Assembly: GCA_001942185.1 (NCBI GenBank)
Contig: MKJV01000033.1
Location: forward strand, 62,001 to 126,000
Source: Pseudonocardia sp. CNS-004
GTDB taxonomy: Bacteria > Actinomycetota > Actinomycetes > Mycobacteriales > Pseudonocardiaceae
Length of the DNA stretch: 64,000 nucleotides
Direction of reading: 5' to 3'
Positions within the stretch are counted from its first letter, which is position 1. Every line of letters begins with the position of its first letter. The notes beneath the pieces were generated by a model that worked only from the letters and a program-made list of their open reading frames with translations, was not told the origin of the DNA and did not search any database. Positions 36,436 through 45,959 of this stretch are shown here, one piece after another. The position numbers and the translations under genes were made by a program.

Positions 36436-37808
36436 TCAGTGCCCGGCGACGGGCTCGGTGTCCCGCGCCCGCAACCGGGCCCGCCCCAGGACGGCGGCCA
36501 CGGCCGAGATCACGGCGACGACCGCGATGTAGACGCTGAACGTCAGGCTGCTCCCCGTCGACGCGTTGAGCCAGATCCCGATCGTGGGCCCGGCGGCCCC
36601 GAACGCGATGGTGCAGACGTTGTAGGCCAGCGCGCCCGCGGTGACCCGGACGTGGGCGGGGAACATGTGCGACATCGCCATCGCGCCGGCGACGGCGACG
36701 ATGCCCTTGCCTGCGGAGAGCAGGGCGCCGCCGAGGAGCGCCCCGCCCACGCCCTGGGTGGCGACGGCGAACGACGGGACCGCGAGTACGGCGATGAACA
36801 CCCCGCCGAGCACGAACGTGCGCTGCAGCCCGTAGCGCGCCATGAAACGGCCGGTGAGCAGCGTCGCGGCGATCATGACGACGTTGATCGCGAGCGAGAT
36901 GTAGTACGACTGGCCGCTGCTCAGGCCGCCCTCGCGCTGCATGAAGGTGATGAAGTAGGAGGACAGCACCGGGGTGATCAGCGCGTAGGCGGAGACGACG
37001 AGGAAGAACAGCACCATGGTGGGCAGCTGCGAGCGGAGGGTCTCGCGGATCGGCGCCGCCTTGTGCTCCTGGCCCTGGCGCTGCTGCGCGACCTTCTCGA
37101 ACGTGGGCGTCTCGGCGACCCGCTTCCGCAGGTAGACCCCCGCGAGGCCCAGCGGGGCCGCGAGCAGGAAGAGCAGGCGCCAGCCCCACGCCTCGAAGGC
37201 GGCCTCACCGAGCACGGTCGAGAGCAGGCCGGCCGCGAGGACCGCCGCGGAGATGCCGACGAAGGTCGTGGTGACCAGGTAGCTGACCCGCACGGCGCGG
37301 TCGCGCGGCGCGCTGTGCTCGTAGACGAAGCTGATGGCCGAGCTGTACTCGCCGCCCGTGCCCAGGCCCTGCAGGAGCCGACAGAGGGTGAGCAGGATCG
37401 GTGCCCCCACGCCGATCGCCGCGTACCCGGGCAGGGCTCCGATCAGCGCGGTCCCCGCGCACATCAGCAGGATCGTGAACGACAGCGCGCGGCGGCGGCC
37501 GAGGGTGTCGCCCAGCCAGCCGGCGAAGAGCCCGCCCAGCGGCCGGCTCACGTACGTGATCGCGAAGATCGCGTAGGCGCCGATCAGGCCGACCGTCGGG
37601 TCCTCGTTGGGGAAGAACTGGGTCGCCATGACCGAGGCGACCACGCCGTAGACCGCGAAGTCGTACCACTCCGCGAAGTTGCCGACCGCGGCCGAGATGA
37701 CGATCCGGCGCGTCGACCGGCCGCCGCCGGTGCCGGGCGGAGGTCCCGCGTCGCCGCCGCTACCAGGTCGGACGGTCTGGTGCGGGCCGGGTCGTCGCTG
37801 ACGCTCAT
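36436..37808 (-). CDS. MFS transporter, MHS type (frameshift near 37740)
   Basis: The main part has VSRPLGGLFAGWLGDTLGRRRAL, QGLGTGGEYSSAISFVYEHS (the MHS span 4-5 signature) and AWGWRLLFLLAAPLGLAGVYLRKRVAETP, with about 12 spans in all. The first spans (SAAVGNFAEWYDFAVYGVVAS) join to a polar leader by one added base; ATG at 37808 follows GGAGAG. About 457 residues. It carries a carboxylate with protons. It is divergent from the CoA-transferase operon, with four operator-like palindromes between, so it may import the acid which that operon degrades. Confidence 0.85.
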
Positions 37809-37853
37809 GGGGCTCTCCTCGCTGCTCTGCGCGGGCCGTCCGATTGTGGACGA

Positions 37854-38005
37854 GCCATATAATGGCTCTAGATCGGCAAAACCGACCACATTATGGATCG
37901 GAAGGGTGCGGGCGCGGGCGGCGATTGTCAAGGCTCCCGTTGAACCCGGGCCGCTTGACTGTCATCGCTAGCAACCATAATGTGGCGCTATCGACCAGAT
38001 AATGG
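37854..38005. promoter_or_regulatory. Four CCA-N5-TGG palindromes between divergent promoters (probable IclR sites)
   Basis: GCCATATAATGGC at 37854, CCACATTATGG at 37886, CCATAATGTGG at 37975 (the exact reverse complement of the second) and CCAGATAATGG at 37995. All are A/T-rich islands of the form CCA-N5-TGG in GC-rich DNA, and the first shares CATATAATG with the iclR promoter. The last is 15 bases before the CoA-transferase start. The middle of the region (37900-37970) has no further signal. Confidence 0.7.
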
Positions 38006-38019
38006 CTTGGAGGTCATCG

Positions 38020-38943
38020 GTGACCCGTTCCCCCTCCCGTCCACCGGACGCCGCGGCCCGGCGCACGTCGAAGCTCGTGTCGCTGTCCGAGGCGGCGGCC
38101 CTCGTGACGCCGGGGTCGTTCGTGGCGGTCGGCGGCCTGTGGTTCCAGAACAACCCCTCGGCGCTCGTGCGCGAGGTGGTGCGCCGGGGCCCGGGCGAGC
38201 TGACGATCGTCGCCGCCCCGCCGTCCAGCTACGCCGTCGACCTGCTCATCGGCTCCGGGCTCGTCCGCACCGCCTACGTCGCGCACGTGTCGTTCGACCA
38301 CCTCGGTCTCGCCCCCAACCACCGGCGCGCGGGCGAGACGGGGACGGTCGACCTCGTCGACTGCGACGAGGCCACCGTGCTCGGCGGCCTGATGGCGACG
38401 CTGGAGGCGCTGCCGCACCACCCCGTCACATCGATCGCCGGCACCGACCTGACCCGGACCTCGCCACTGGCCGCGCCCCGCGACGTCGACGGCCGGGGCC
38501 CGGTGCCCGCACCACCGGCGATGCGCCCCGACGTCTGCCTGCTGCACGCGCAGGAGGCCGACGAGTACGGCAACGTCCGGAACCTGGGCACGCCGTTCTG
38601 CGACCCGCTGCTCGCGAAGGCGTCCCGCACGGTGGTGGTGACCGTCGACCGGATCGTCACCAACGACGAGATCCGGTCCGCGCCCCACCGGACCGTGCTG
38701 CCGGGCTACCTGGTCGACGCGGTCGTCGAGGCGCCCTATGGCGCGCATCCCTGCGCGAGCCAGGGCCACTACGTCCACGACGAGGAGCAGCTCCGCGCGT
38801 ACCTCCACGCCGGGCGGACGGCGGAGACGTGGCGGTCGGAGTACCTCGAGCCCCGGGTCCTCGGCGTCGCCGAGGGCCCCGACTACCTCGCCGCCGTCGG
38901 CGGTGCCCAGCGGATCGACGGCCTCGAGGAGAGCGTGCGATGA
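38020..38943 (+). CDS. CoA-transferase subunit A, IpdA-like
   Basis: This intact 307-residue protein of the family I CoA-transferase alpha type has VTPGSFVAVGGLWFQNNPSALVREVVRRGPGELTIV, then HVSFDHLGLAPNHR, and ADEYGNVRNLGTPFCDPLLAKASRTVVVTVDRIV and VVEAPYGAHPCA. The last block and the overall plan recall IpdA of mycobacteria, which with IpdB opens a steroid ring as a hydrolase rather than moving CoA. Glutaconate or 3-oxoacid CoA-transferase is the alternative. GTG at 38020 follows TTGGAGG. First gene of the operon; stop overlaps subunit B as ATGA. Confidence 0.8.
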   Translation: MTRSPSRPPDAAARRTSKLVSLSEAAALVTPGSFVAVGGLWFQNNPSALVREVVRRGPGELTIVAAPPSSYAVDLLIGSGLVRTAYVAHVSFDHLGLAPNHRRAGETGTVDLVDCDEATVLGGLMATLEALPHHPVTSIAGTDLTRTSPLAAPRDVDGRGPVPAPPAMRPDVCLLHAQEADEYGNVRNLGTPFCDPLLAKASRTVVVTVDRIVTNDEIRSAPHRTVLPGYLVDAVVEAPYGAHPCASQGHYVHDEEQLRAYLHAGRTAETWRSEYLEPRVLGVAEGPDYLAAVGGAQRIDGLEESVR

Positions 38944-39755
38944 CGAGCGTCGAGACGCAGACCGGCACGGCGGAGGCCGGGCCCGGCTCCGGGATCAGCT
39001 ACAGCCCCGACGAGCTGATGACCGTCGTGATGGCGCGCGAGATCCGGAACGACGACCTCGCTGTCACCGGGGCGAGCTCACTGGTCCCCGTCGCGGCCTG
39101 CCTGCTGGCGCAGCAGCTGCACGCGCCCGACATGACGCTGATCCTGCCGTCCGGGGTCGTCAACCCGCGGCCCGGCAGGCTCTACCGGTCCGCCTCCGAC
39201 GGCCGCTGGGTGACCGGCGCCGAGGCGGTGGGCACGGGCTACGACCTGTTCGAGATGTCGGAGAACGGCCGGCTCTCGGTGATGTTCTACGGCGGGGTCC
39301 AGCTCGACCGGCACGGCAACGTCAACCTGCACGGCACGGGGTACCGGGACGGCCGTCCGAGCTTCCGTGGCCCGGGACTGGCCAACACCTCGTTCGCCGT
39401 GGTCTCCGGGCGGATCATCCTGTTCTCGGCGCACCACACCCGCCGCACGTTCGTCGACCGGGTCGAGTTCCTGACCGCGGCCGGCCACCTCGACGGCGGG
39501 GACTCCCGGGCCCGGGCCGGGATCACCACCGACGGACCCGTCTGCTGCATCACCCCGCTCGTGACCTTCGGCCTCGACGACGGCGCGATGACCGTGCGCA
39601 GCATCCACCCGGGCGTCGACCCGGAGACCGTGATCGACCGGACCGGCTTCGCGCTGCCCACTGCGCCGCCGTGGCCCGTCACCGCCGGGCCGACGCCCGA
39701 CGAGCTCGACGTGCTGCGCCGGGTGGTCGACCCCACCGGCGAACTCGCCCGCTGA
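38940..39755 (+). CDS. CoA-transferase subunit B, IpdB-like
   Basis: This 271-residue partner of the previous gene has SPDELMTVVMAREIRNDDLAVTGASSLVPVAACLLAQ, then GVQLDRHGNVNLHG, LANTSFAVVSGRIILFSAHHTRRTFVDRVEFLTAAGHLDG and SIHPGVDPETVIDRTGF. The order matches the beta subunit of IpdAB and relatives, with a hydrophobic N-terminal helix and the D-R-x-G-N-x-N loop. I could not verify the catalytic glutamate by eye. The two subunits should form an A2B2 enzyme on a CoA-thioester. Confidence 0.8.
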   Translation: MTSVETQTGTAEAGPGSGISYSPDELMTVVMAREIRNDDLAVTGASSLVPVAACLLAQQLHAPDMTLILPSGVVNPRPGRLYRSASDGRWVTGAEAVGTGYDLFEMSENGRLSVMFYGGVQLDRHGNVNLHGTGYRDGRPSFRGPGLANTSFAVVSGRIILFSAHHTRRTFVDRVEFLTAAGHLDGGDSRARAGITTDGPVCCITPLVTFGLDDGAMTVRSIHPGVDPETVIDRTGFALPTAPPWPVTAGPTPDELDVLRRVVDPTGELAR

Positions 39756-39768
39756 TCAGGAGGAACCA

Positions 39769-41070
39769 GTGTTCGACAAGACCGCACTCAAGGGGCTGCG
39801 GGTCATCGACTTCTCCCGCGTCGTGGCGGGCCCCTACTCGACGATGCTGCTCGGCGACATGGGCGCCGAGGTGATCAAGATCGAGCGGCCGGGCGTCGGT
39901 GACGACAGCCGGAGCTGGGGGCCGCCGTTCCTCGGGGAGGTGAGTACCTACTTCCTCGGGCTCAACCGCAACAAGCGCAGCGTCGCCCTCGACCTCGCGA
40001 GCGAGGAGGGCGCCGAGGTGGCGCGCGCGCTGGTCCGCGACGCCGACGTGGTGGTCGAGAGCTTCCGGCCCGGGGTCATGGACCGGCTCGGCCTGGGCTA
40101 CGAGCGGCTCCGGGAGCTCAACCCGGGGCTGATCTACTGCGCGATCTCCGCGTTCGGCCAGGACGGGCCGTACCGGGAGCGGCCCGGCTACGACCTGATG
40201 ATCTCCGCCCTCGGCGGGATGATGAGCATCACCGGCACGCCCGGCGGCGAGCCCGTCAAGATCGGCGTCGCGATGATCGACGTCGCGACCGGGCTGCACG
40301 CCGCCCTCGGCGTGGTCTGCGCGCTGCACCACCGCACGGTCACCGGGCAGGGCCAGCGGGTCGACGTCTCGCTGCTGAGCACCGAGCTCGCGGTGCTCAT
40401 CAACGCCGCCAGCCAGTACCTCATCGGCGGGAGCGTCGCGGAACCCCAGGGGTCCGCCCACGCCAATGTCGTCCCCTACCAGGCGTTCCCGACCAGCGAC
40501 GGGCACGTCCTGCTCGGCTCGCCCAACGACAAGCTGTTCCGGGTACTGGCCGACGCGCTGGGCAGGCCCGAGTGGAAGACCGACCCCCGCTTCACCACCA
40601 ACGACGCCCGGATCGTCCATCGCGACCTCCTGATCCCGATGATCGGCGAGATCACCCGGACCGAGTCGGCGGCGCACTGGGTGGACGTCCTGTCCCGCAC
40701 GGGTGCGCCGGTGGCACCGATCAACCGCATGGACGCCGTCTTCAAGGACCCCCAGGTCCAGCACCTGAACCAGGTCGCCGAGGTCGAACACCCGATGTTC
40801 GGGACGCTGCCGGTCGTGACCTCGGCGCTGCGGCTCTCCGAGACCCCGCCGGTCGTCGGGGAGGCGGCGCCCCGCCTGGGGCAGCACACGCGCGAGGTGC
40901 TGGAGCGCTGTGCCGGGCTGGCGCCGGAGGACATCGACCGCCTGGTCGAGTCCGGGGTGGTCGAGCACCGCCCGCCGACCGACGACCCGTCCGCGCCCCC
41001 GCCCGTGGTGTCCGACGAGCGGCTGCCGTCGCCGTCGCCGATGCCGGCTCCCAACTCCGGTGCGCTGTGA
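39769..41070 (+). CDS. CaiB/BaiF-family (class III) CoA-transferase 1
   Basis: This intact 433-residue protein has LKGLRVIDFSRVVAGPYSTMLLGDMGAEVIKIERPG, then LNRNKRSVALDL and the region GLIYCAISAFGQDGPYRERPGYDLMISALGGMMSITG; the catalytic aspartate of class III enzymes is expected near RPGYD. GTG at 39769 follows AGGAGGA. The last 25 residues are rich in proline and serine and lie beyond the fold. Such enzymes move CoA from one acid to another (formyl-CoA:oxalate type). It is followed immediately by a second copy of the family. Confidence 0.88.
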   Translation: MFDKTALKGLRVIDFSRVVAGPYSTMLLGDMGAEVIKIERPGVGDDSRSWGPPFLGEVSTYFLGLNRNKRSVALDLASEEGAEVARALVRDADVVVESFRPGVMDRLGLGYERLRELNPGLIYCAISAFGQDGPYRERPGYDLMISALGGMMSITGTPGGEPVKIGVAMIDVATGLHAALGVVCALHHRTVTGQGQRVDVSLLSTELAVLINAASQYLIGGSVAEPQGSAHANVVPYQAFPTSDGHVLLGSPNDKLFRVLADALGRPEWKTDPRFTTNDARIVHRDLLIPMIGEITRTESAAHWVDVLSRTGAPVAPINRMDAVFKDPQVQHLNQVAEVEHPMFGTLPVVTSALRLSETPPVVGEAAPRLGQHTREVLERCAGLAPEDIDRLVESGVVEHRPPTDDPSAPPPVVSDERLPSPSPMPAPNSGAL

Positions 41071-42223
41071 GCGGCGCCCGGGACGGCGGCGATCCGCTCG
41101 CCGAGGTCGTGGTGGTCGACATGTCGACCTCCTACGCAGGACCCACCGCGGCGATGTACCTCGCGGACCTCGGGGCCCGCGTGATCAAGGTCGAGCGCCC
41201 CGGCCACGGTGACGATGCCCGGAGCTGGGGCCCGCCGTTCGTGGACGGGGGCTCGGCGTGGTTCGCCTCGGCGAACCGCAACAAGGACAGCATCGTCCTG
41301 GACCTGCGGACCGAGCCGGGCCGGACCGAGCTGGACGGGCTGCTCGAGGGCGCGGACGTGCTCGTGGAGAACCTCAACCCGACGAAGCTCGCCGGGCTCG
41401 GGCTCGACCCGGAGACCGTGCGGCGCCGGTTCCCGAAGCTGGTCTACTGCGCGCTCTCCGGGTTCGGCCTCACCGGGCCCGACGCCGGTCTCGCCGGTTA
41501 CGACCTGATCGCCCAGGCCCGCTCCGGCCTGATGTCGGTGACGGGGGCGGCCGGTGGTCCGCCGCAGCGGGTGTCCACGGCGCTGTCCGACGTCGTCGCC
41601 GGCATGTGCGCGGCGCTGGCGGTCTCCGCGGCACTGGTCCGCCAGCGCACGACCGGGCAGGGGGAGCTGGTCGACGTCTCGCTCCTCGACGTCGACCTCG
41701 CCCTCATGGCGCCCCGCCTGGCCGCCTACCTCGCCGGCGGCCCCGAACCCGCACCCAGCGGCGGGACGGACTCGGTGCTCGCGACCTACCAGACGTTCCC
41801 CACCGCCGACCGGGACATCGCCGTGGCGATCGGGAACGACGCGATGTGGCGGCGGTTCTGCTCGGTGGTCGAGCTCGACGCCCTCGCCGACGACCCCGGT
41901 CTGGCCACCAACGCCGACCGCCAGGCTCGCCGGCCGGAGCTCGTCGCGGCGATCAGCGTCCGGCTGGCCCGCCGGCCCGCCGTGGAGTGGACCGACGCAC
42001 TGCAGGCGGCCGCGATCCCGTGCTCGCTGGTGCAGAGCCTGTCGGAGGTGGTCGAGGACCCGCAGGTGCGGGCCCGGGGCGCCTGATGCCGGTGCCCGGC
42101 TCCGGCGGGCGGCTGCACACCGTGCACCCGCCGTTCCGGCTCGGGTCGCAGTCGCACCCGCGCAACGAGCGCTTCCCGGACCTGGACTCGCTGCGCGCCG
42201 GCACCGAGGCGGTGCAGTCGTGA
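41067..42223 (+). CDS. CaiB/BaiF-family CoA-transferase 2 (frameshift near 42083)
   Basis: It begins LAEVVVVDMSTSYAGPTAAMYLADLGARVIKVERPG, shares NRNKDSIVLDL and LVYCALSGFGLTGPDAGLAGYDLIAQARSG with the previous gene, and like it has an aspartate in AGYD. The end (LMPVPGSGGRLHTVHPPFRLGSQSHPRNERF) is in another frame; one base restores about 385 residues. GTG at 41067 overlaps the previous stop as GTGA. The pair may form a hetero-oligomer or use two donors; class III enzymes are intertwined dimers. Confidence 0.85.
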
Positions 42224-43086
42224 CCGGCGCCCGGACCTCGCTCCGGCCCGCCCCCGATTTCGTCGCCGTCGAGCGCCGGGGCGCGGTGGCGGTGCTGATG
42301 CTCGACCGGGCGCACGCCCACAACGCCCTCAACCGGCAGCTGCTCGACGAGCTCGACGCCGCCGTCGCCGCGGCGGCCGCGGATCCCGCCGTTCGCTGCG
42401 TCGTGATCACCGGCGCGGGGGAGAAGGCGTTCAGCGCGGGCGCGGACCTCGACGAGCTGAGGGACCTCACGGTCGCGCAGGCCACCGAGGTGCTGGCCCG
42501 CGGCCAGGCGGTCCTGCGGCGCATCGCGGCCGCCCCGGTCCCCGTGATCGCGGCGGTCAACGGGCACGCCCTCGGCGGGGGCTTCGAGCTCGTCCTGAGC
42601 TGCACGTTCCCCGTGCTGTCGGCGCGCGCGACGCTGGCGCTGCCGGAGACGGGCCTCGGGCTCATGCCGGGCTACGGCGGCACGCAGCGGCTGCCCCGGC
42701 TCGTCGGCCGCTCGGCGGCCGCGCACCTGATGCTGACCGGCACCCGCATGGACGCCGACCGCGCCCACCAGCTCGGCCTCACGCCGCTGCCGCCGGTGCC
42801 GGGCACCGCCGCGGACGTCGTCTCCGCCGCGGTCGAGGTCGCCGACACGATCGCCGCCCGCGGTCCCGCCGCCGTGCGCGCCGTCCTCACCGCGATCGGC
42901 GCGGACGGCCCGCTGGAGGCCGGCCTGACCCTGGAGGCGGCACTGGCCGGCGCGGTGACCGGCGGGACCGAGGCGGCCGAGGGCATCGCCGCCTTCCGCG
43001 CCCGGCGCCCACCCCGGTTCGCCGACCTCGCCGACGCCACCGGCACCACCCATCCCCACCGAACACCAGCAGAGGAGCCGCGATGA
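42220..43086 (+). CDS. Enoyl-CoA hydratase/isomerase-family protein
   Basis: This intact 288-residue crotonase-fold protein has the oxyanion pieces FSAGADLDEL and ALGGGFELVLSC, then LPETGLGLMPGYGGTQRLPRLVG with the catalytic glutamates in the usual places (PETGLGL and its distal partner). GTG at 42220 overlaps the previous stop; ATG of the next gene overlaps its stop. It hydrates a 2-enoyl-CoA, the step before the two dehydrogenases that follow. Confidence 0.88.
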   Translation: MTGARTSLRPAPDFVAVERRGAVAVLMLDRAHAHNALNRQLLDELDAAVAAAAADPAVRCVVITGAGEKAFSAGADLDELRDLTVAQATEVLARGQAVLRRIAAAPVPVIAAVNGHALGGGFELVLSCTFPVLSARATLALPETGLGLMPGYGGTQRLPRLVGRSAAAHLMLTGTRMDADRAHQLGLTPLPPVPGTAADVVSAAVEVADTIAARGPAAVRAVLTAIGADGPLEAGLTLEAALAGAVTGGTEAAEGIAAFRARRPPRFADLADATGTTHPHRTPAEEPR

Positions 43087-44006
43087 GCACGGCCACCAGG
43101 ACATCTCCCACCGACGGCGGCACCGTCGCGCCCGCGACGGTCGAGCGGGTCGCGGTCGTCGGCGCAGGCACGATGGGATCGGGCATCGCCGTGGTCGCCG
43201 CGCGGGCCGGCCTGCCGACCACGATCTACGACGTGGACGCCGACCGCGCCGCGGCCGGGCTCGCCACGGCCCGCCGCTTCCTCACGAAGAGCGGCGAGCT
43301 CGGCAAGCTGCCCGCCGCGCTGGTCGAGAGCGCCGTCGAGAACCTCACCGCCACCGCCGACCTCGCCGACCTCGCCGGGGCCGACGTCGCCGTCGAGGCC
43401 GTGTTCGAGGACCTCGCGGTCAAGCACGAGCTGCTCGGCCGCCTCGACGACGTCGTCGCCCCCACCGCCCTGATCCACACCAACACGTCCACGCTCTCGG
43501 TCACGGCGATCGCGTCCGGTTCGCGGCACCCGGAGCGCGTGGTCGGCACCCACTACTGCAACCCCGCGCCGATGATGGACCTGGTCGAGGTCGCGGTGGG
43601 TCCGCGGACCTCCGAGGACGCGCTGCGGCGCACCCGCGAGTTCCTCGCGCTGGCCGGCAAGACGACCGTCCTGACGAAGGACCGCCCCGGGTTCATCGTG
43701 AACCGCTTCCTCATCCCGTGGGAGAACAACTGCATCCGGGCCCTGGAGTCCGGCGCCGGAACGGTCCAGTCGATCGACGCCGCCGTCACCGGGGCGCTCG
43801 GGCACCCGATGGGCCCGTTCCGGCTGCTGGACATCGTCGGGCTGGACATCCACCACCAGGTCGCGTCCCGGCTCTACGAGCAGCTGCGCGACCCCCGGTT
43901 CGCCCCGCCCCCGCTGGTCGAGCGGATGGTCGCCGCCGGCGACCTGGGACGCAAGACCGGGCGCGGCTTCTACGACTACGGCGACACCGCGCTGTTCGGC
44001 TCATGA
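43083..44006 (+). CDS. 3-hydroxyacyl-CoA dehydrogenase 1 of the CoA operon
   Basis: This intact 307-residue protein has an N-terminal NAD fold with VAVVGAGTMGSGIAVVAARAG, NTSTLSVTAI and HYCNPAPMMDLVEV (His with the conserved Asn), and a C-terminal domain with DRPGFIVNRFLIPWEN and GRKTGRGFYDYG. It oxidises a 3-hydroxyacyl-CoA to the 3-ketoacyl-CoA. Start ATG overlaps the hydratase stop. A related second gene follows 25 bases later, so the pathway may handle two different hydroxyacyl-CoAs or stereoisomers. Confidence 0.9.
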   Translation: MSTATRTSPTDGGTVAPATVERVAVVGAGTMGSGIAVVAARAGLPTTIYDVDADRAAAGLATARRFLTKSGELGKLPAALVESAVENLTATADLADLAGADVAVEAVFEDLAVKHELLGRLDDVVAPTALIHTNTSTLSVTAIASGSRHPERVVGTHYCNPAPMMDLVEVAVGPRTSEDALRRTREFLALAGKTTVLTKDRPGFIVNRFLIPWENNCIRALESGAGTVQSIDAAVTGALGHPMGPFRLLDIVGLDIHHQVASRLYEQLRDPRFAPPPLVERMVAAGDLGRKTGRGFYDYGDTALFGS

Positions 44007-44031
44007 CCCACCCACATCCCGGAGGACGGAC

Positions 44032-44941
44032 ATGTCCACCCACGTCAGAGAACCCCGATCCGACTTCCGGTCCGTCGCCGTGCTCGGCCTCGGCCTGATG
44101 GGCCGCGGGATCGCCCAGGTGATCGCCCAGGCCGGGATCCCGGTCGTCGTGCTGGAGACCGGCGAGGACCGGCTCGCGGCCGGCGTCGGGGCGATCGCCG
44201 ACTTCCTCGCCGAGGGGGTGCGCCGCGGCAAGGTCACGCCCGAGCAGCGCGAGCGACGCTGGGCCGGATCACCGGCACCACCGACGTCGCGGACCTCGCG
44301 ACCGCCGACCTGGTGATCGAGGCCGTCGTCGAGTGGGCGGAGGTGAAGCGGGAGCTGCTCGCGGCGGTCGGCGCGCTCGTCGCCGCCGACGCGGTCGTCG
44401 CGACGAACACCTCGGCGCTGTCGGTGACCGACCTGGCCGCCGCCGTGCCGGGCCCGCACCGCGTGGCCGGGCTGCACTTCTTCAACCCCGCGCCGCTCAT
44501 GCCCCTGGTCGAGGTCGTCGCCGCGCTGCAGACCGACCCCGCCGTCACCGCGGCGCTCACGGCGTTCGTCGAGCGCATCGGCAAGGTCGCGGTGCCGGTC
44601 AAGGACCGGCCCGGATTCCTGGTCAACAAGCTGCTGATGCCCTACCTCAACGACGTCGTCGCCGAGCTCGACGCCGGCCTGGCGTCCGCCGAGGGCATCG
44701 ACACCGCACTGCGCCTGGGGCTCGGCTACCGGATGGGCCCGCTGGAGCTGCTCGACCTGATCGGCCTTGACACCCACCACCACGCGACGACCAGCGCCTA
44801 CCGGGCGACGCTCGACCCGCAGTTCGCTCCGCCGCCCCTGCTGGGGCAGATGGTGGCCGCGGGCTACCTGGGCCGCAAGAGCGGGCGCGGCTTCCGCGTC
44901 GGGCGCCGGCGGGCGAGACCGCGGAGGTGGCGGTGCCGTGA
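44032..44941 (+). CDS. 3-hydroxyacyl-CoA dehydrogenase 2 of the CoA operon (frameshifts near 44260 and 44905)
   Basis: It begins with VAVLGLGLMGRGIAQVIAQAG (NAD motif) in the first frame; the middle from ITGTTDVADLATADLVIEAVVEWAEVKRELL is in the second, with HFFNPAPLMPLVEVV (catalytic His) and DRPGFLVNKLLMPYLND, and ends GRKSGRGF. A third frame gives the probable tail ETAEVAVP and the TGA at 44939-44941. Joined length about 303 residues. The stop overlaps the GTG of the BadI-like gene. Its nearest relative in the window is the gene just before it, suggesting an old tandem duplication. Confidence 0.84.
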
Positions 44942-45714
44942 GCTACCCCGACATCCTCACCGCGACCGACGGCCCGGTACGCACGATCACGATCAACCGT
45001 CCCGAGGCCGGCAACAAGATCCGTTCCGAGACTGCGCACGAGCTCATCGCGGCCCTCCAGGACTTCCGCACCGACAGGTCCCTGCGTGCCGCGGTGCTCA
45101 CCGGTGCCGGCACGAAGTTCTTCTGCATCGGCGGCGAGCACGACGAGCTCGCGTCGCTCGACTACTCTGCCGTCCTGCCGATGGTCGACCTGTACCAGAT
45201 CATTGACACGACATCGAAGCCCGTCATCGCGGCGGTCAACGGGTACGCGGTTGGCGGCGGCAACGTCCTGCACACCGTCTGCGACCTGACTGTCGCCGCC
45301 GACACCGCGGTGTTCCGCCAGGTCGGTCCGATGGTCGGCAGCTTCGACGCCGGGTACGGCACCGCGTACCTGGAGGATACGATCGGCCGCAAGCGCGCCA
45401 AGGAGATGTGGTACCTCAACCGCAAGTACACCGCGGCGGAGGCGCGGAGCTTCGGGCTGGTCAATGAGGTGGTGCCCGCCGCCGAGCTGCTCGACCGCGC
45501 CGTGGCCCTCGCCCGGGAGATCTCGACCCGCAGCCCGCTCGCGATCGGCGGGCTGAAGGCGGCGTTCTCCGCCCGCCACAACGGCGTGTCGGGGCAGGCC
45601 CGCCTCGCGCACGACCAGCTGCTCACCCTCTACCTGACCACGGCCGAGGCCCACGAGGTCGCGGCGGCGTTCGGCGAGCGCCGCACCCCCGAGGAGGAGA
45701 CCTTCTGGTCCTGA
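44938..45714 (+). CDS. BadI/MenB-like crotonase-fold enzyme, candidate ring-opening or ring-closing hydrolase
   Basis: This intact 258-residue protein has the crotonase pieces FFCIGGEHDEL and GYAVGGGNVLHTVCDLTVAAD, then MVGSFDAGYGTAYLEDTIGRKRAKEMWYLNRKYTAAEA. The GSFDAGYG and K-x-A-x-E-M/I-W-Y-L blocks are the mark of MenB (naphthoate synthase) and BadI (2-ketocyclohexanecarboxyl-CoA hydrolase), not of common hydratases. After dehydrogenation to a ketoacyl-CoA it could open an alicyclic ring. GTG at 44938 overlaps the previous stop as GTGA. It closes the operon. Confidence 0.78.
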   Translation: MSYPDILTATDGPVRTITINRPEAGNKIRSETAHELIAALQDFRTDRSLRAAVLTGAGTKFFCIGGEHDELASLDYSAVLPMVDLYQIIDTTSKPVIAAVNGYAVGGGNVLHTVCDLTVAADTAVFRQVGPMVGSFDAGYGTAYLEDTIGRKRAKEMWYLNRKYTAAEARSFGLVNEVVPAAELLDRAVALAREISTRSPLAIGGLKAAFSARHNGVSGQARLAHDQLLTLYLTTAEAHEVAAAFGERRTPEEETFWS

Positions 45715-45769
45715 CGCGCCCGGGTCACGTCCACCCCGTACCGCCGCCCACACCGCGAGGAGACCCACG

Positions 45770-45935
45770 ATGGCCGACCACGTGTCTGACGACCTGGGCG
45801 GGCGCGCCGGCCCCGCGGGGCCGTTCCACAACCGCTGGCATCCCGGGATCGGCCCGGTGCTGCGCGGCGCCCGGGGGACCGGGTCCGCCTGGACACCCGC
45901 GACGCACTTGACGGGCAGCTCACCCAGGGCAGCAC
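45770..45935 (+). pseudogene. N-terminal scrap of a formamidase/acetamidase
   Basis: The frame opens with ATG at 45770 (MADHVSDDL) and reads GPFHNRWHPGIGPVLRG, then, after a frame change, PGDRVRLDTRDALDGQLT. The FHNRWHP and PGD-x-V-x-L-x-T-x-D-A-x-D-G-Q segments are characteristic of the start of formamidase (FmdA). After about 55 residues the family resemblance ends, so most of the gene is gone. GAGGAGA upstream shows the original ribosome site is still there. Confidence 0.65.
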
Positions 45936-45959
45936 TCGCTGCCGGCACCGGCTCCTCCC

